A DNA stretch of 64,000 nt from CALBPI01 sp038529355 (GTDB lineage Bacteria; Pseudomonadota; Gammaproteobacteria; Steroidobacterales; Woeseiaceae), in NCBI GenBank assembly GCA_038529355.1, contig JBCBDU010000005.1, forward strand, positions 1 to 64,000, written 5' to 3'. The translations under genes were made by a program, and so were the position numbers. The notes beneath the pieces are model-generated. The model had not been told where the DNA came from, did not search any database, and worked only from the letters and a program-made list of their open reading frames with translations. Of this stretch, positions 26,972-34,432 are shown one piece after another; the stretch's first letter is position 1, and every line of letters starts with the position of its first letter.

Positions 26972-27769
26972 CTAGGCCGCGTTGGCCGCCGCGCGTGCCG
27001 CGGCGCCCAACGTCAGAATCTCGAAACCGTCTTCGGTGACCAGCACGGTGTGTTCCCACTGCGCCGAAAGCGAGTGATCCTTGGTCACAACGGTCCAGCC
27101 ATCGGGTAACAACTTGGTGTGCCGTTTGCCCGCGTTAATCATGGGTTCGACCGTAAACGTCATACCCGGCCGGATCTCGTCGCCCGTGCCAGGCTTGCCA
27201 TAGTGCACAACCTGAGGATCCTCATGGAATCCGCGACCAATACCGTGGCCGCAATACTCGCGTACGACCGAGCAGCGGTTGCGCTCGACAAAGCGCTGGA
27301 TCGCGTGACCGATATCGCCAAGGTGTTTGCCCGGTGCGATTTCGCGGATGCCGCGCATCATCGCTTCATGGCACAGATTGGCGAGCCGCTCGGCCTGCAC
27401 ACTAGGTTTGCCTACAAGAAACATGCGGCTCGTGTCGCCATGCCAGCCATCCTTGATGACGGTAATATCGATATTGAGCGCATCCCCATGCTTCAGCACC
27501 CGATCCGACGGAATACCGTGGCAAATCACGTGATTCAGGGACGTGCAGATGCTTTTCGGGAAGGGTACGGGGCCGCCGCCGCGGTAATTGAGCGGGGCAG
27601 GGATCGCATCTTGCACTTGGGTGATGTAGTCGTGGCAGAGCGTATTCAGCTCATCGGTGGTCACACCCGGCTTGACATAATCACCAATCATATCAAGCAC
27701 GTCGGCGGCGAGACGTCCGGCGATGCGCATCTGGTCCTGTTCTTGTGGAGTCTTGATCGTGACTGCCAT
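26972..27769 (-). CDS. map: Type I methionine aminopeptidase
   Basis: 265 residues. All five metal ligands of the pita-bread fold are present: D101, D112, H175, E208 and E239, in IDITVIKDGWHGDTSR, GHGIGRGFHEDP, FTVEPM and WEHT. It removes initiator methionine from nascent proteins. AGGA precedes the ATG. It is divergent from rpsB, the usual arrangement, with a 264-nt shared upstream region, and reads into glnD. Confidence 0.96.
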   Translation of the reverse strand: MAVTIKTPQEQDQMRIAGRLAADVLDMIGDYVKPGVTTDELNTLCHDYITQVQDAIPAPLNYRGGGPVPFPKSICTSLNHVICHGIPSDRVLKHGDALNIDITVIKDGWHGDTSRMFLVGKPSVQAERLANLCHEAMMRGIREIAPGKHLGDIGHAIQRFVERNRCSVVREYCGHGIGRGFHEDPQVVHYGKPGTGDEIRPGMTFTVEPMINAGKRHTKLLPDGWTVVTKDHSLSAQWEHTVLVTEDGFEILTLGAAARAAANAA

Positions 27770-27901
27770 GCAGATTCCTGAAAGTGTTGGGGTTCAATGC
27801 AACTGCTGCAACGCAGCATCAGCGCCTAGGATAACAGTGCGTGCCGTCTGGTTGAATGCTTGCGGTAAAACCACGCGCCACTGGTTTTGCGCTCCGCCAC
27901 A

Positions 27902-27910
27902 TGCTATAAA
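27902..27910 (+). promoter_or_regulatory. Extended -10 promoter of rpsB
   Basis: TGCTATAAA is an extended -10 element (TG, one base, then TATAAA at 27905-27910), followed by a GC-rich discriminator (GCGCC), as at stringently controlled ribosomal promoters. The -35 region is weak, which an extended -10 tolerates. The predicted start near 27917 gives a leader of about 117 nt. Confidence 0.55.
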
Positions 27911-27916
27911 GCGCCG

Positions 27917-28033
27917 GCTCAATTGAGCAAATTTACTACTAATCCACACGTAGTCCGACACCAGCTGCTGGGTGCCCTGAGTAAAAAGGGGTTGCAGTTG
28001 GGGGTCTACGGAGGCTTAACCCAAGGAGATATC
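27917..28033 (+). promoter_or_regulatory. Long rpsB leader, candidate S2 autoregulatory element
   Basis: About 117 nt of untranslated leader precede rpsB. It contains CAGCTGCTGGGTG and the segment TACGGAGGCTTAACCCAAGG next to the ribosome site (AAGGAG at 28023-28028). E. coli S2 represses rpsB-tsf by binding the rpsB leader, and the fold is conserved in gammaproteobacteria. I infer an equivalent here from position and G-rich composition without having modelled a fold. Confidence 0.35.
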
Positions 28034-28948
28034 ATGGCTGACGTGACTATGCGCCAGATGCTTGAGGCTGGCGTGCATTTTGGACACCAGACCCGCTACT
28101 GGAACCCCAAAATGGCACCGTTCATCTTCGGTGACCGCAACAAAATCCACATTGTTAACCTGGAGCGGACACTGCCGTTGTTCCGCGAAGCGTTGACCTA
28201 CGTACAGCGCTTGTCTGCTGATGGCGGCAACATCATGTTCGTGGGCACAAAGCGCTCGGCGCGCGACACGATCGGCAAAGAAGCGGCGCGTTGCGGCATG
28301 CCGTACGTCAACTACCGCTGGCTCGGTGGCATGCTGACCAACTTCAAAACGATCCGTCAGTCCATCAAGCGTCTGAAAGACCTTGAAAACATGGACGAAA
28401 GCGGCATCCGCGATTCGCTGACCAAGAAAGAGATCCTGAATCTGTCGCGCGAGCAGGAAAAGCTCGAGCGCAGTCTCGGTGGTATCAAGGATATGGGCGG
28501 TTTGCCGGACGCATTGTTTATCGTTGACGTTGGTCACGAGAAAATTGCCGTCGACGAAGCGCGTAAGCTTGGCATTCCTGTTGTTGCTGTCGTTGATACG
28601 AACTGTGCGCCGGACGATGTCGATTACGTCATCCCGGGCAACGACGATGCGATGCGTGCGATTGGCTTGTACGCCAGCGCCATCGCTGACGCGGTGCTCG
28701 AAGGCAAGGCGTCTGCCCCTGAGGCGGCATTGGGTGATGACGATTTCGTCGAACTCGATGAAGAAGGCAACGTGCGCAAAGCCGCTGCGAAAAAACCGGC
28801 TCGCAAGAAGGCTGCTGCTAAAAAGCCTGCGGCAAAGAAGGCTGAAGCTTCCGAGAAGCCAGTAGCTGAGGCTGCGCCAGAAACGCAAGCCGACGCACCG
28901 GCAGAAGCCGAAGCAACTGCCGCAGACGACGCGCCGGCAGCCGAATAA
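28034..28948 (+). CDS. rpsB: 30S ribosomal protein S2 with Lys/Ala-rich tail
   Basis: 304 residues from the ATG at 28034, set by AAGGAG. Residues 1 to about 245 are ordinary S2 (MRQMLEAGVHFGHQTRYWNP, KRSARDTIGKEAARCG, RWLGGMLTN, PVVAVVDTNCAPDDVDYVIPG by segments). E. coli S2 has 241 residues; here about 60 follow, first Lys/Ala repeats like those of histone H1 (KKPARKKAAAKKPAAKK), then an acidic Ala/Glu/Pro stretch. S2 joins the 30S subunit late and helps S1 bind. First gene of rpsB-tsf-pyrH-frr. Confidence 0.96.
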   Translation: MADVTMRQMLEAGVHFGHQTRYWNPKMAPFIFGDRNKIHIVNLERTLPLFREALTYVQRLSADGGNIMFVGTKRSARDTIGKEAARCGMPYVNYRWLGGMLTNFKTIRQSIKRLKDLENMDESGIRDSLTKKEILNLSREQEKLERSLGGIKDMGGLPDALFIVDVGHEKIAVDEARKLGIPVVAVVDTNCAPDDVDYVIPGNDDAMRAIGLYASAIADAVLEGKASAPEAALGDDDFVELDEEGNVRKAAAKKPARKKAAAKKPAAKKAEASEKPVAEAAPETQADAPAEAEATAADDAPAAE

Positions 28949-28964
28949 CGCGGCGGCTGGCCCC

Positions 28965-29030
28965 GTTCGCGTAACCAGGCGTTGCGCGAACACCAACTTA
29001 CCAGTGCTGCGCCCGTGCGGGCGCAGCACT
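28965..29030 (+). promoter_or_regulatory. Two tandem hairpins in the rpsB-tsf spacer
   Basis: Hairpin 1: arms 28965-28975 and 28981-28991, 11 pairs including one G-U, loop of 5. Hairpin 2: arms 29003-29015 and 29018-29030, 13 perfect pairs, very GC-rich. No T-tract follows (AACTTACTAG), so a classical terminator is unlikely. They may lower tsf readthrough, protect the rpsB 3' end or mark a processing site. tsf begins 32 nt later. Confidence 0.6.
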
Positions 29031-29062
29031 AACTTACTAGTACAACAGGTAGAGGAAGATTC

Positions 29063-29941
29063 ATGGCTATCTCAGCGTCTATGGTCAAAGAGCTGCGCGA
29101 GCGCACTGGCGTTGGCATGATGGAATGCAAAAAAGCGCTGACGGAAACCGACGGCGATATGGACGCAGCGGCAACCCTGCTGCGCGAAAAAGGTCAGGCC
29201 AAGGCTGACAAGAAAGCCGGTCGCGTTGCGGCGGAAGGTCGTATCGTGATCGAAGCTGCCGCCGACAGTACGGTGATCGCGGAAATCAATTGTGAAACCG
29301 ACTTTGTTGCTAACGATGACAACTTCATTGGTTTCGCAACCCAGGTTGCTAAGACGATTGGCGAACACAAGCCGGCCGACGTTGCCGAGTTGATGGCGTT
29401 GCCTGTGGCTGATGGCATGACCGTCGAGCAGGCACGTACTGCGCTGATTGCGAAGATTGGCGAGAACATCGGCGTTCGGCGGTTCCGTATTGTAGAGAAC
29501 GGCGACGGAATCGTGTCCAGCTATACCCACAATGCCCGCATCGGTTCACTGGTTGCACTGACAGGTGGCGACGATACATTGGGCCGAGACCTTGCGATGC
29601 ATGTGGCGGCCTCTTCTCCGCTGTGTGTTGACGAGAATGATGTGCCTGAGCAGACGTTGGAAAGCGAGCGCTCAATCCTCATTGAGCAGGCAAAAGGTTC
29701 CGGTAAGCCTCAGGAAATTATAGAAAAAATGGTCGACGGTCGTATGCGCAAATACCTTGCGGAAATCACGCTGGTCGGTCAGCCCTTCGTCAAGGACCCG
29801 GACACCACAGTGGCCAAGCTGTTGAAAGGCGCCAGCGCGTCGGTGACTTCGTTCGTACGTTTCGAGGTCGGTGAAGGCATCGAGAAGAAAGAAGACAACT
29901 TCGTCGAAGAAGTCATGGCGCAGGTTAAAGGCTCGACGTAA
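29063..29941 (+). CDS. tsf: Translation elongation factor Ts
   Basis: 292 residues with AGAGGAAG before the ATG. The UBA-like N-terminus reads VKELRERTGVGMMECKKAL. The core has the nucleotide-exchange motif around ETDFVANDDNF (E. coli TDFVAKD) that contacts EF-Tu and displaces GDP. The C-terminal module ends FVRFEVGEGIEKKEDNFVEE. It recycles EF-Tu. It sits between rpsB and pyrH as usual. Confidence 0.97.
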   Translation: MAISASMVKELRERTGVGMMECKKALTETDGDMDAAATLLREKGQAKADKKAGRVAAEGRIVIEAAADSTVIAEINCETDFVANDDNFIGFATQVAKTIGEHKPADVAELMALPVADGMTVEQARTALIAKIGENIGVRRFRIVENGDGIVSSYTHNARIGSLVALTGGDDTLGRDLAMHVAASSPLCVDENDVPEQTLESERSILIEQAKGSGKPQEIIEKMVDGRMRKYLAEITLVGQPFVKDPDTTVAKLLKGASASVTSFVRFEVGEGIEKKEDNFVEEVMAQVKGST

Positions 29942-29960
29942 CCGGAAAATGGCCCGCAAA

Positions 29961-29989
29961 CCACGCCATCCCAATGGGATCGAACGTGG
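29961..29989 (+). promoter_or_regulatory. Small imperfect hairpin in the tsf-pyrH spacer
   Basis: Outer arms CCACG (29961-29965) and CGTGG (29985-29989) enclose an inner stem ATCCC/GGGAT with a three-base loop. There is no T-tract. It may modulate readthrough from tsf into pyrH or be a chance structure. Confidence 0.3.
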
Positions 29990-30040
29990 CGCGTGGGGTA
30001 CACTTTCGCGCGATCGTTGGCTGGGTCGGGAGAATGTTTG

Positions 30041-30766
30041 ATGACTACAACTGAGGCGCCTGGCGCCAAACGGATACTGCTGAAGCTGAGCGGCGAAGCG
30101 CTCATGGGCGGTTTGAAGTACGGCATTGATCCGGACGTCATCGGGCGTATTGCTGACGAAATCGCCACAGTTGTCTCGATGGACATTGAAGTTGCTATCG
30201 TCATAGGCGGCGGCAACATCTTTCGCGGCGCCGGACTGGCACGCGCCGGCATGGATCGCGTCACCGGCGACCACATGGGCATGCTCGCGACCGTCATGAA
30301 CGCGCTGGCCCTGCAGGATGCACTCGAGCGTAAAGAAGTTTATGCCCGTGTCATGTCGGCCCTCGCTATCAATGATGTGTGCGAGGACTACATTCGCCGT
30401 CGTGCGATCCGCCATCTGGAAAAGGGGCGCGTGGTTATTCTCGCGGCCGGCACTGGCAACCCGTTTTTCACGACGGACACCGCTGCCAGTTTGCGGGCCA
30501 TCGAGATTGGTGCTGACCTGATGCTGAAGGCCACCAAGGTCAATGGTGTGTTTGATAGCGACCCGGCGACCAACCCGGATGCGGTGCAGCTGCCACAAGT
30601 GAGCTTTGACCGCGTGCTGACCGAACGGCTGAACGTCATGGACGCGACAGCGATCGTGATGTGTCGTGACAACGAGGTGCCGTTGCGCGTTTACGATATG
30701 ACTGACCCCGATGCGCTGGTGCGTATTGCCAAAGGCGAGGCGCTGGGCACCCTGGTCACCGCCTGA
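30041..30766 (+). CDS. pyrH: UMP kinase
   Basis: 241 residues from the ATG at 30041 with GGGAG 8 nt upstream. It belongs to the amino-acid kinase fold: RILLKLSGEALMGG forms the phosphate loop, VIGGGNIFRGA the UMP site, and ILAAGTGNPFFTTDTAA the acceptor loop. It phosphorylates UMP to UDP, is a hexamer, and in proteobacteria is activated by GTP and inhibited by UTP. The product feeds CTP synthase, also encoded in this window. Confidence 0.96.
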   Translation: MTTTEAPGAKRILLKLSGEALMGGLKYGIDPDVIGRIADEIATVVSMDIEVAIVIGGGNIFRGAGLARAGMDRVTGDHMGMLATVMNALALQDALERKEVYARVMSALAINDVCEDYIRRRAIRHLEKGRVVILAAGTGNPFFTTDTAASLRAIEIGADLMLKATKVNGVFDSDPATNPDAVQLPQVSFDRVLTERLNVMDATAIVMCRDNEVPLRVYDMTDPDALVRIAKGEALGTLVTA

Positions 30767-30789
30767 TTCTGATTCGGAGCACTGCAGAC

Positions 30790-31347
30790 ATGCTTGAAGA
30801 CATCAAAAAAGACGCCGATGTGCGTATGGGAAAGAGTGTTGAATCGCTGCGAGTCGAGCTGACCAAGATTCGCACCGGTCGTGCGCATACGAGCCTGCTT
30901 GATCACATCACGGTCGATTACTACGGCAGCGAAGTGCCGCTGAATCAGGTGTCCAATGTGGGCATCGAAGATGCGCGGACGCTGGTAGTCTCGCCATGGG
31001 AAAAGGAAATGGTTGCCGTCGTCGAAAAGGCGATCATGACCTCTGACCTGGGTTTGAACCCGGCAACCGCCGGTACGGTGATTCGCGTGCCGTTGCCGCC
31101 ACTCACAGAAGAACGACGCAAGGACATGATACGCATCGTGCGCAACGAAGCGGAAAACGCCCGCATCGCGATTCGCAATATCCGCCGTGACGCGTTGTCG
31201 GATTTCAAAGACCTGTTGAAGGAAAAAGAAATCGGCGAAGATGATGAACGGCGGGCTGCCGATGTGATTCAGGCCACGACGGACAAGCATGTTGCCGTGA
31301 TCGAAACGGTACTCACCGAGAAAGAAGCCGAGCTTCTGGAATTCTGA
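30790..31347 (+). CDS. frr: Ribosome recycling factor
   Basis: 185 residues, the exact family length. The N-terminus (MLEDIKKDADVRMGKSVESL) and RTGRAHTSLLDHITVDYYGS are diagnostic of RRF, whose three-helix bundle and small domain mimic tRNA. With EF-G it splits the post-termination ribosome. GGAG lies about 10 nt before the ATG. uppS begins at its stop codon. Confidence 0.97.
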   Translation: MLEDIKKDADVRMGKSVESLRVELTKIRTGRAHTSLLDHITVDYYGSEVPLNQVSNVGIEDARTLVVSPWEKEMVAVVEKAIMTSDLGLNPATAGTVIRVPLPPLTEERRKDMIRIVRNEAENARIAIRNIRRDALSDFKDLLKEKEIGEDDERRAADVIQATTDKHVAVIETVLTEKEAELLEF

Positions 31348-32115
31348 TTGACGTATTTGGTTGTGAGCGGCGCAAAACACAACGCTGATGTCACGCTGCC
31401 GCGGCATATTGCCGTGGTCATGGACGGTAATGGCCGTTGGGCACGCAAGCGCGCGATGCCACGGCATTTCGGTCACCGTGCCGGGGTCAAATCAGTGCGC
31501 ACGATCGTGCGCCAGTGTGGCGAACGCGGTATCGAATATTTGACGCTGTTTGCGTTCTCCAGTGAGAACTGGTCAAGGCCACAGGAAGAGGTGTTTGGCC
31601 TGATGAAGCTGTTCCTCGAAGCGTTACAGCGCGAGGTTGCCGAGCTGCATGAAAACCGCGTGCGACTGCGTTTCATTGGCGACTTGTCGCGTCTGTCAGA
31701 GCGGTTACGCACAGGAATGCGCGAGGCGGAGAAATTGACCGCGGACAACACCGGCCTGTCGCTGCAGGTTGCTGTCGGTTATGGCGGTCGCTGGGAGATT
31801 GTGCAGGCGGCGCAGCGCATGGCAGCGGATGTGGCTAGCGGCAAATGCAAGCCCGAAGATATCGATGAACGCGCGTTCGCCAGTTTCACGACGCTGGGTG
31901 ATTGCCCTGAACCCGATTTGATGATCCGCACCGGTGGTGAGCAGCGCATCAGCAACTTCCTGCTGTGGCATCTGGCTTATGCCGAGTTGCATTTTTCCGA
32001 TGTGTTATGGCCTGACTACGATGCCGACGCCCTGCAGTTGGCGCTGGATGCGTTCCAGTCACGAACCCGACGATTTGGTGGAGTCAGGGACCTGCGCGCT
32101 GAAGAGGCCGGTTAG
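31348..32115 (+). CDS. uppS: Undecaprenyl diphosphate synthase UppS
   Basis: 255 residues from a TTG directly after the frr stop; GTG 31363 is an alternative start and neither has a strong ribosome site. HIAVVMDGNGRWARKR carries the catalytic Asp; FAFSSENWSRP and RTGGEQRISNFLLWH are further cis-prenyltransferase motifs. It condenses eight isopentenyl diphosphates onto farnesyl diphosphate to make the C55 carrier for peptidoglycan and O-antigen. It therefore shows that the cell needs isoprenoid precursors although no MEP gene lies in the usual neighbouring positions. Confidence 0.95.
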   Translation: MTYLVVSGAKHNADVTLPRHIAVVMDGNGRWARKRAMPRHFGHRAGVKSVRTIVRQCGERGIEYLTLFAFSSENWSRPQEEVFGLMKLFLEALQREVAELHENRVRLRFIGDLSRLSERLRTGMREAEKLTADNTGLSLQVAVGYGGRWEIVQAAQRMAADVASGKCKPEDIDERAFASFTTLGDCPEPDLMIRTGGEQRISNFLLWHLAYAELHFSDVLWPDYDADALQLALDAFQSRTRRFGGVRDLRAEEAG

Positions 32116-32117
32116 CC

Positions 32118-32930
32118 GTGCTCATCGCCCGAATCATTTCCGCGGTGATCGCGGTCATCGTCATTCTGCTGCTGCTGTTCGTGATGCCGGCGGCGTATTT
32201 GTCGTATGTCGTAGCCGTCGTCTTCCTCGGCGCCGGTTGGGAATGGTCGGCACTGGCGCGCATGCACCGCGCGCCCATTCGGTTGGCGTTCGCACTTGGC
32301 GTGGTGGCGCTATGTCTATTGGTCAACATCACGTTGACAGACACACTGTTCCGAGCGGTGTTGATCGCTGCGGGGTTGTGGTGGCTGGCTGCCTTTGTGC
32401 TGGTTATTCGCTATCCGCTGCGGGTGCCAGCCGCGCTGGTTGCGTTAGGCGCACCGCTGACGCTGGTGCCGGCGTACATCGGTATCACAGCGCTTGCCAG
32501 ATTCCCCGTCCATGAGCTCTACGCGGGTTCGGGCTTGCTGCTGTTCGTACTCGTCGTAATCTGGGGCGCAGACGTTGGCGGCTATTTCGCCGGACGATTT
32601 CTCGGCAAACGCAAGCTAGCGGTCAAGGTAAGTCCTAACAAGACGTGGGCAGGTGTCTTTGGCGGGCTGGCGCTCAGCGCCGTTATTGGCGGTGTTGGCA
32701 GTGTGCTGTTCGATTTTCCGGCAACGCGACTGGTGCCACTTTGTATTGCGACCGGCGCTATTTCGGTGCTGGGCGATTTGCTGATCAGCCTGTTCAAGCG
32801 CGAAGCCGGTTTGAAAGACTCAGGCGTGTTGTTTCCGGGCCATGGCGGGTTGCTCGACCGGCTTGATAGCATCAGCGCAGGTCTACCGTTGTTTGTTGCC
32901 GGTGTTGCCATAGGGCACGGACCATGGTGA
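32118..32930 (+). CDS. cdsA: Phosphatidate cytidylyltransferase CdsA
   Basis: 270 residues from a GTG. It is a polytopic inner-membrane protein with about eight hydrophobic segments. The family signature is intact near the C-terminus: SLFKREAGLKDSG, then PGHGGLLDRLDS, containing the Lys and Asp residues that bind metal and CTP. It converts phosphatidic acid and CTP to CDP-diacylglycerol, the precursor of phosphatidylethanolamine and phosphatidylglycerol. In most gammaproteobacteria dxr follows; here rseP follows directly. Confidence 0.94.
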   Translation: MLIARIISAVIAVIVILLLLFVMPAAYLSYVVAVVFLGAGWEWSALARMHRAPIRLAFALGVVALCLLVNITLTDTLFRAVLIAAGLWWLAAFVLVIRYPLRVPAALVALGAPLTLVPAYIGITALARFPVHELYAGSGLLLFVLVVIWGADVGGYFAGRFLGKRKLAVKVSPNKTWAGVFGGLALSAVIGGVGSVLFDFPATRLVPLCIATGAISVLGDLLISLFKREAGLKDSGVLFPGHGGLLDRLDSISAGLPLFVAGVAIGHGPW

Positions 32931-33011
32931 GCGTAAGCGCATGCACAGCGGAAGCTGCGGCCGTGCCGGATCGGCACAGGCGTTCGTATCATTTGTTGGC
33001 ATTTGTGTCAG

Positions 33012-33039
33012 GGAACGTTACCTATACTGAACGGTCTTA
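33012..33039 (+). promoter_or_regulatory. Candidate sigma-E promoter of rseP
   Basis: GGAAC (33012-33016) and TCTTA (33035-33039) are separated by 18 nt, the same spacing as between GGAAC and the -10 in well-known sigma-E promoters such as that of E. coli rpoE. It lies 28 nt before the rseP start, in the short cdsA-rseP gap. Sigma-E control of rseP-bamA-skp is established in E. coli. Confidence 0.45.
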
Positions 33040-33066
33040 CATTTCTGAACGTTGCGGAGTGCCGTT

Positions 33067-34431
33067 TTGAGTGTTGCCTATTTTGCGTTTGCACTGATCA
33101 TCACGATCAGCGTGCTGGTCGCGATCCATGAGTTCGGTCACTACATTGTCGCGCGGATGTGCGGCATAAAAGTGCTGCGTTTCTCGATCGGATTCGGCAA
33201 GCCGGTTGTGTCGCGACGCTGGGGCAAGGACCAAACCGAATACTGTATCTCGGCATTGCCACTGGGTGGTTATGTCAAGATGCTCGACACGCGAGAGGGT
33301 GACGTCGCCCCGGCGGATCTCGGCCGAACCTTCAACGCCCAGCCCGTGTGGCAGCGCATTGCCGTGTTGTTGGCAGGCCCGGGGTTTAATTTCCTGTTTG
33401 CGATTGCCGCGTACTGGTTCATTTTTTCTGCGGGTATGCAGGTCACACGCCCGGTGGTCGGTGACGTTATCGCTGACTCGCCGGCTGCGGCTGCCGGTCT
33501 GCGTTACAACGACGTGATCGCGGCGATCGGCGATCGCAGCATCGAAAGCTGGCAGGGCGGGGTGCAGGTACTTGTTGATGAACTGGTCGACGATGCGCGT
33601 ATTCCGCTAACGGTCGAGCGCGCTGATGGTTCCAGCCAGACGCTGATCATCGAGGCCAGCGCGGAGGCCGCGCGTCTGGCCGAGCCGGGCAAGTTGTTCG
33701 AAAGTCTCGGCTTCAGCCCTTGGTCTCCACGCGCCAAGGCGGGCGGTGTCATTGACGACTTGCCGGCGCAACGCGCCGGCATTATGGCCGGTGATTTGAT
33801 TGTCGGGTTCAACGGCGCAGAAGTGTTGCTGTGGTCAGATTTTGTCGATCGCGTGCGCGCCAACGGGGCAAGTCCTATCGACTTGGAGATTGAGCGTAAC
33901 GGACAGCGCCTGCAGATCACGTTGACGCCGGTGATGAACGAGGTTGACGGTCGGCAGATCGCGCAACTGGGTATCGAGCCCGGCGATGAGCGACCTGAAA
34001 ACCTGTATGGCGTTGAGCGCTACGGCGTGCTCTCGGCGTTGCCAGTGGCGGTTACGAAAACGGTCGAAACGATCGGTTTCACGTTTGAGATTTTCGGTCG
34101 TATGATCACCGGCTCGGTATCGACGAAGAACATCAGCGGCCCGATTAATATTGCCGAATACGCAGGCATCACGATGAGTCGTGGCGGCAGCAGTTTTCTC
34201 GATTTTCTCGCGATGGTCAGTGTCAGTCTCGGCGTCATTAACCTGTTGCCGATACCGATGCTCGACGGCGGCCAGATTGTGTATCAATCAGTGGAAGGTC
34301 TGACGGGCAAACCGTTATCCGAAAAGTGGCAAATAGCCGGACAACAGGTCGGCGTTGTGCTGTTGCTGGGCGTTATGAGTCTTGCGTTTTATAATGATAT
34401 TGCTCGCGTTGTCGGGCGAATAATGAGTTGA
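33067..34431 (+). CDS. rseP: Site-2 intramembrane zinc protease RseP
   Basis: 454 residues from the TTG at 33067, preferred because GGAG lies 7 nt upstream. HEFGH near residue 21 is the zinc-binding motif in the first membrane segment. Two PDZ domains follow (around GDVIADSPAAAAGLRYND and IDDLPAQRAGIMAGD), then LLPIPMLDGG with the third zinc ligand. RseP cleaves the anti-sigma factor RseA after DegS and releases sigma-E during envelope stress. bamA starts 1 nt after its stop, coupling surveillance and assembly. Confidence 0.95.
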   Translation: MSVAYFAFALIITISVLVAIHEFGHYIVARMCGIKVLRFSIGFGKPVVSRRWGKDQTEYCISALPLGGYVKMLDTREGDVAPADLGRTFNAQPVWQRIAVLLAGPGFNFLFAIAAYWFIFSAGMQVTRPVVGDVIADSPAAAAGLRYNDVIAAIGDRSIESWQGGVQVLVDELVDDARIPLTVERADGSSQTLIIEASAEAARLAEPGKLFESLGFSPWSPRAKAGGVIDDLPAQRAGIMAGDLIVGFNGAEVLLWSDFVDRVRANGASPIDLEIERNGQRLQITLTPVMNEVDGRQIAQLGIEPGDERPENLYGVERYGVLSALPVAVTKTVETIGFTFEIFGRMITGSVSTKNISGPINIAEYAGITMSRGGSSFLDFLAMVSVSLGVINLLPIPMLDGGQIVYQSVEGLTGKPLSEKWQIAGQQVGVVLLLGVMSLAFYNDIARVVGRIMS

Positions 34432-34432
34432 C

